DNA of 64,000 bases from Gibbula magus (lineage: Eukaryota; Mollusca; Gastropoda; Trochida; Trochidae): the NCBI GenBank assembly GCA_936450465.1, contig OW388294.1:69148075-69212074 (forward strand). The letters are read 5' to 3'. Below are positions 60,132 through 64,000 of the stretch, piece after piece (within the stretch, counting starts at the first letter, position 1; the number at the start of each line of letters is the position of its first letter). The translations under genes and the position numbers were made by a program. The notes beneath the pieces were generated by a model, which worked only from the letters and a program-made list of their open reading frames with translations, was not told where the DNA came from and searched no databases.

Positions 60132-60380
60132 TTGAGCACATCTTATGATTACCAGTCCTCTGGTGTGTCTGGTATTACACAACGTTCACCCACCTGCAGT
60201 AGTAACAACAGCCCAGACAAGAAAACCATGTATAATTACATCAAGTTGGACAGCCTGTCTGATGGGTCGAACCATGCTATATTTACAAGCTGCCTGGCCG
60301 CCTCCTGTGCTGTATTGATTCTACTTGCGACTTGTTTTTCTCAACGACCTGCCCAAATACCACCGTCCGGGTCAGGCTGA
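60132..60380 (+). CDS. possible tail-anchored small membrane protein, unknown
   Basis: The open frame runs from after a TGA near 60103 to a TGA ending at 60380. The first in-frame ATG begins MYNYIKLDSLSDG at about 60228, so the true start is unclear; an exon extending upstream is possible, although no good acceptor is visible. The text is less AT-rich than its neighbours. It reads as a Ser-rich, Tyr-containing polar part (SYDYQSSGVSG, then SPTCSSNNSPDKK), then one hydrophobic stretch (AIFTSCLAASCAVLILLATC) and a short Pro/Gly tail. That layout suits a C-terminally anchored membrane protein or the last exon of a single-pass protein. I recognise no family. Downstream lies an AT-rich, 3'UTR-like region with CACATATACA repeats. 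Confidence 0.3.
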   Translation: MSTSYDYQSSGVSGITQRSPTCSSNNSPDKKTMYNYIKLDSLSDGSNHAIFTSCLAASCAVLILLATCFSQRPAQIPPSGSG

Positions 60381-60524
60381 CCTAGACGGACTGGCAGTGT
60401 TCCATCTTGTGTAGTCTGTACGGGCACTGTTATCTGTAAATACACACATTCGTATGTCTACATATACATTCACATATACACACATATATAAAAATAAGAA
60501 AATACAACAACCAATAAGGTCTCG

Positions 60525-60526
<2 letters not shown>

Positions 60527-60561
<35 letters not shown>
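60527..60561. repeat. (AT)n microsatellite
   Basis: About 34 bp of AT repeats. Confidence 0.95.
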
Positions 60562-60563
<2 letters not shown>

Positions 60564-60615
60564 CAAAAAAAGAAAGGAGCATCCATGCTCCCCTTGCTTT
60601 ATCACGGTCGTCTTA

Positions 60616-60645
60616 TGACGTCATCCTATTGTTACAATGACGTCA
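60616..60645. promoter_or_regulatory. pair of CRE octamers
   Basis: TGACGTCA at 60616-60623 and 60638-60645, 22 bp start to start, close to two helical turns. A similar pair lies at 61862-61869 and 61874-61881, 12 bp apart. Function unknown. Confidence 0.3.
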
Positions 60646-60961
60646 TACGATCGAAAGTGTTCTTTCACGAAGTAGAATAACATGTTATTTCACTCAGTGA
60701 AAATACGGCTTTTATATTTTAACCGATACATGCCTTATTTCAACACTGAAAATATACTAAATATATATATTCACATTTCTTGAAGTTACCGTTTAGAAGT
60801 TGGAGGTAAAATAACAATTATTTAAGAATATACAGCCTCTTTATTCAAAGAGTATCGCGTTTCGATATATAATCTTGTATCGTTTTCAAGGATGAAACCC
60901 CGTGATTTCGAATGAAGAATTTGTTGATCATTAAATAACATAAGTTGTATGCTTCTCACGA

Positions 60962-61062
60962 GGGCAATACGGACTCATGTACCAACTTCGTACCAAAGTC
61001 TCCCGAGCCTTTAGGCGAGGGACGACATTTGTACAAAGATGGTACATGAGACCGTATTACCC
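60962..61062. repeat. foldback with GC-rich apex
   Basis: GGGCAATACGGACTCATGTA, then CCAACTTCGTACCAAAGTC pairs with GACATTTGTACAAAGATGGT, then ACATGAGACCGTATTACCC. The apex is CTCCCGAGCCTTTAGGCGAG, then GG, which pairs again. The minus-strand ORF through it is a by-product. Confidence 0.87.
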
Positions 61063-61705
61063 GAGGTATTACTCTTAACAGACATAAGGTGGAGGTTGTT
61101 GAACATGAACTGTATGGGTAGTTTGTCTGCTCGTGGTTAGCAGATAGTAGAAGGACGTTCAACAGACAAAACATAATTACATATATATTAAATATACCGT
61201 GATTAAGCTTCAACTATCTTTTAAATACAATATCACTAATATTTCCCGTACAAATGTATGTAACAGTCATAATTTCAAGGTTTGCAGGAGGATAATGGGG
61301 TATTACAAAATGAAACTACAAATCTGAGCATTACCAGGTACGAATACGAATTGATTTTCTACCAAACGAAAGCGAAAATACGAGCTATTAAAATGCCTAC
61401 ATTTACAAATTAAGAGAATGGCATATCCCTATGACTTGAAAACCTTATCTTTATATTCAGATACATTGTAGTATGATTATGGAATGTGTGTGAATAAGAG
61501 AAATATGATTTGAAAATATTAATAATTCATTGTCATTATTCTTATTTAAGGCTTAAACTTTCTTGATAAAAACGTGCTTGATAAAAACCGTCAATCTAAT
61601 TTTTGGACTGCTGTTCCAAATGTTAAACGGCCTTCACACGGTTAAAGTAAAGTAAAGTCTGATAGCGTAAACGGTTCAGCAACGCGTCACCAACACCCGT
61701 TTCAG
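61063..61705. other. intergenic, nothing recognised
   Basis: AT-rich. GTAAAGTAAAGT is repeated at 61645. No gene seen. Confidence 0.5.
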
Positions 61706-61938
61706 AGTTGTCAAACTGTTGGCCTAAATAAGATCATTATTCTTAACAACATTTCCATCAAACTTTTGGAGTTGACCAATACGGGTTTGAGGTATGAAGT
61801 ATTATCAAACTCGTCTAATGATCGTAGTTAACCAATGGGACATTATAATCACATGACTTCATGACGTCACAAATGACGTCATTTAAGTCTAAAGTTTGAA
61901 ACATGTGTTTGATGTGTGAACATGCGAGTTTGACAACT
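61706..61938. mobile_element. possible short MITE
   Basis: Perfect 12-bp terminal inverted repeats AGTTGTCAAACT (61706-61717) and AGTTTGACAACT (61927-61938) enclose about 230 bp containing two CRE octamers. No target duplication is evident, so the call is tentative. Confidence 0.35.
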
Positions 61939-62464
61939 TTCAAGATCAACTACCATGGGCAGTCAGTTAATGAATGAATGAAAATGAACAACCTGGGTAT
62001 TTTGTATTTTAAACAAGAGCGGCTGTACACGACAAAGTGTGTCCATGTGCATTACATCTTTCTCTATATTTTGAGTATGTTTCATTCAGTGACTTATAAG
62101 TGAATGTATATATGACTAACACGCTTGTACACTACCTCTTTAAATGTAAATCTTTGTAGGTACATCTCATATATATATATATCTATATGTTTGTAGGGAG
62201 CGGCTTTCAGATAAGCAAAGATTTCCTTGTTTGCCAATCCCATCACTTGTGTGTGAATAAATTTGTTTAAGCCATATTCATTTATTTTTCTGTTTTCACA
62301 CAGAAAATCATTTGTTTCGCAGCTTTTGTCCCTGATGATGACTAACAGTCTACACTACATATCATGTTCCCAATATGTAACGATTGTGAACAGTTTACGA
62401 ATGAAAAATACTATATTGTAGATGGAAATCAATGGACAAGTTATGTAATATGTATGTAAGCGAC
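61939..62464. other. intergenic, nothing recognised
   Basis: A short (AT)n at about 62170. No gene seen. Confidence 0.5.
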
Positions 62465-62727
62465 TTTCTTACTGAAATAAAGTGTTCTCAGAATAAAATA
62501 TACATAAGTGTTACCAATGGCTAGATAATACCCCTGAATCATTAAATTTGGTACACTGGTACAATTGTCAACCATCTTGCTTTCTGAACTCTCAAATGTT
62601 CATCTACAAATATACCTCTCACACTGAAGAATTCCGGATCCACAACACTGTCGCTTTACACGTCGCACCATTTTCTTCGAATACGGATAACCGTTTTCTA
62701 CTGATACGGCTTATCGGGTCGGGTAAG
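62465..62727 (+). repeat. dispersed repeat Y, copy 2
   Basis: Collinear with 22375-22805 (TTACTGAAATAAAGTG, CAACCATCTTGCT, CTCTCACACTGA, CTGTCGCTTTACACGTC, GATAACCGTTTTCTA), without the internal extra sequence of that copy. It abuts the next foldback at its right end (CTTATCGGGTCGGG). Confidence 0.7.
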
Positions 62728-62868
62728 TGAGAGATATACCCATACTTTTCCGAGTGTATCGAATGATACCCTACACTTTTCCCGGTGGGGCCCTTACGAG
62801 ACGTAGGGAAAAGTGTTGGGTATCATTCGATACACAAGGAAAAGTATGGGTATATCTGTCTTATACCC
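62721..62868. repeat. long foldback, arms about 65 bp
   Basis: GAGATATACCCATACTTTTC, then GTGTATCGAATGATACCCTA, then CACTTTTCCC pairs with GGGAAAAGTGTTGGGTATCA, then TTCGATACACAAGGAAAAGT, then ATGGGTATATC. The apex GGTGGGGCCCTTACGAGACG is GC-rich. The arm motif AAAAGTATGGGTATATC resembles the minisatellite at 63461-63560. Confidence 0.92.
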
Positions 62869-63296
62869 CACTTACGGTCGAGTGTAAACGGATACCATTT
62901 CATAATACAGCTGTAAAAAGTTTGTGTATGAAACGCACAACCCAAATACGGCCTCATCTGTGACAACTCCCGGGTACACTCAGCTCGTGCTTCGTTGTAT
63001 GGTAACCCATGTTTGGGGCTCGAAATCTAATTGATATGGCCCAATGACGGTATTGACAACGAAGACGCACATGCATCTCGCTGAAATGTACAGCTAACGC
63101 CATAAACTGAATGGATAATGTCAACATGGCCAAAGTTTAGTGAAAACAGAACTTACTTCAGTATGTTAAGACATTTTCCATCCAAAATTAAATAACATTG
63201 TTATATAAAAAGAAATACAGAAAATTGTGATATTATATCACGCATTATAAGAACCTTATTCATTTGGTCATGAACAAATGTACATAGTTTCAACTG
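62869..63296. other. intergenic, nothing recognised
   Basis: No supported gene or repeat. Confidence 0.5.
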
Positions 63297-63367
63297 GCTT
63301 CGTGGTGTAGTGGTTAGTTCGTTCGGCCAGAAATCAACAGGACACAGGTTCTATCCCAGGTGTCGTA
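63297..63367 (+). mobile_element. tRNA-like SINE head
   Basis: The A box TGGTGTAGTGG (63303-63313) and a B-box variant GGTTCTATCCC (63348-63358) lie between partly complementary ends (GACAC, then GTGTC). One B-box mismatch and no closing acceptor stem argue for a decayed SINE head over a tRNA gene. Confidence 0.5.
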
Positions 63368-63460
63368 TATGTTCATAAATAACGTTTTATAAAGTATCAT
63401 CACTTAGATTTGGAAATTTAGAAAATTGACTCCATAGATTTCTCAGTTGTTAAAAAGTGT

Positions 63461-63575
63461 AGGTTTAATAGAAAAGTGAAGGTATATCAGAAAAAGTGTA
63501 GGTATATCAGAACAAGTGTAGGTATATCAGAAAAAGGATAGGTGTATCGGCCAATACACCTACACTTGTAACAAA
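63461..63575. repeat. 20-bp minisatellite ending in a small hairpin
   Basis: Four or five units of AAAAAGTGTAGGTATATCAG, then an inverted copy (GGTGTATCGGCCAATACACC, then TACACTTG). Confidence 0.88.
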
Positions 63576-63639
63576 AGAAACCATAGCAACGAGACCGGAA
63601 GTGGGGTATAATTAGATGTTTTACCCACTTATGTACTAA

Positions 63640-63980
63640 AACGTACGTTTTTCGCTCAAATAAGTCGATGAAATGTATTTGAAAAATAACCTCACCTATG
63701 CTAAAACGTCCTTCTATCTTCTGAAAATCAAGTTAAAAATGAGTGTACAGGTACATGGGAATCGTTTTTGTAATTCGAAATAATAAAATATGTTCACATT
63801 AAACTGGCCGCAATGCAATTTTGTTTTATACGTAACACTGTTATTACCACTACGGATAATTGGTTTGTGTAATAAGAAATAGAAATAGAAATAGAAATAA
63901 AGCAAATATAAATAAACTATCATTATAAACGATAAACTTGAAAACATAAAAAATTGGGGGAAAAAAGTGCTACGGCCCCT
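63640..63980 (-). mobile_element. TTAA-flanked MITE, family A, copy 5 (left end decayed)
   Basis: Opposite orientation to copy 1 by internal sequence order; the terminal repeats are inverted anyway. The right end GTGCTACGGCCCCT is followed by TTAA at 63981-63984. The left end ACGTACGTTTTTCGCTCAAA has lost its outermost bases. An internal (GAAATA)n run at 63876-63900 has expanded. The minus-strand ORF through it is a by-product. Confidence 0.8.
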
Positions 63981-64000
63981 TTAAAAACAGTATGTATGTG

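Overview
This is an AT-rich stretch of an animal nuclear genome. The tRNA- and 5S-headed SINEs, foldback elements, large minisatellites and an intron-containing Crypton-type tyrosine recombinase suggest a marine invertebrate, most plausibly a mollusc or another lophotrochozoan. That taxonomic call is inference. I see no prokaryotic or viral gene organisation, no rRNA operon and no CRISPR array. Almost every long open frame is a by-product of repeats.

Layout. 1-8 kb is mostly unique sequence. It holds a foldback MITE split by a 5S-headed SINE (1.8-2.4 kb), a cluster of CRE palindromes (4.65-4.8 kb) and a Tc1/mariner-like MITE (7.3-7.8 kb). 8.1-12.3 kb is a 61-bp satellite of about 69 units. 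A cluster of foldback repeats follows at 12.3-13.9 kb. 14.9-16.1 kb is an old direct duplication in which one copy carries a TTAA-flanked MITE and the other shows the empty site. 18.77-19.07 kb is a possible orphan exon, followed by a second TTAA-flanked MITE. 21.6-21.9 kb holds an (AT)n tract and an array of palindromes. 25.2-25.8 kb is a minisatellite split by a foldback MITE with a 9-bp target duplication. 26.1-28.5 kb is a 90-bp minisatellite with higher-order structure. 30-32 kb has a SINE, a CACATCA-type minisatellite and a MITE relic. 32-37.7 kb shows nothing recognisable.

The only confidently recognised protein-coding locus is on the minus strand at 39.77-42.48 kb: a three-exon Crypton-derived tyrosine recombinase with a ZMYM/QRICH1-type C-terminal domain. 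Its exons splice cleanly, but it carries a nonsense codon exactly where the first catalytic arginine is expected, plus one or two frameshifts, so it is a pseudogene. A near-perfect 112-bp palindrome lies just upstream. From 43 to 64 kb there are further copies of a TTAA-flanked MITE family (five copies plus a fragment across the window), minisatellites with 22-, 43-, about 38-, about 60-, 18- and 20-bp units, a 28-bp poly-C run, SINEs, another intact foldback MITE and several long hairpins. A possible tail-anchored small protein lies at 60.13-60.38 kb.

No set of genes works together here. What the window documents is the activity of non-autonomous elements (Mutator-like foldbacks, three TTAA-flanked families, a TA-flanked family, SINEs), satellite evolution, and the decay of one recombinase gene.
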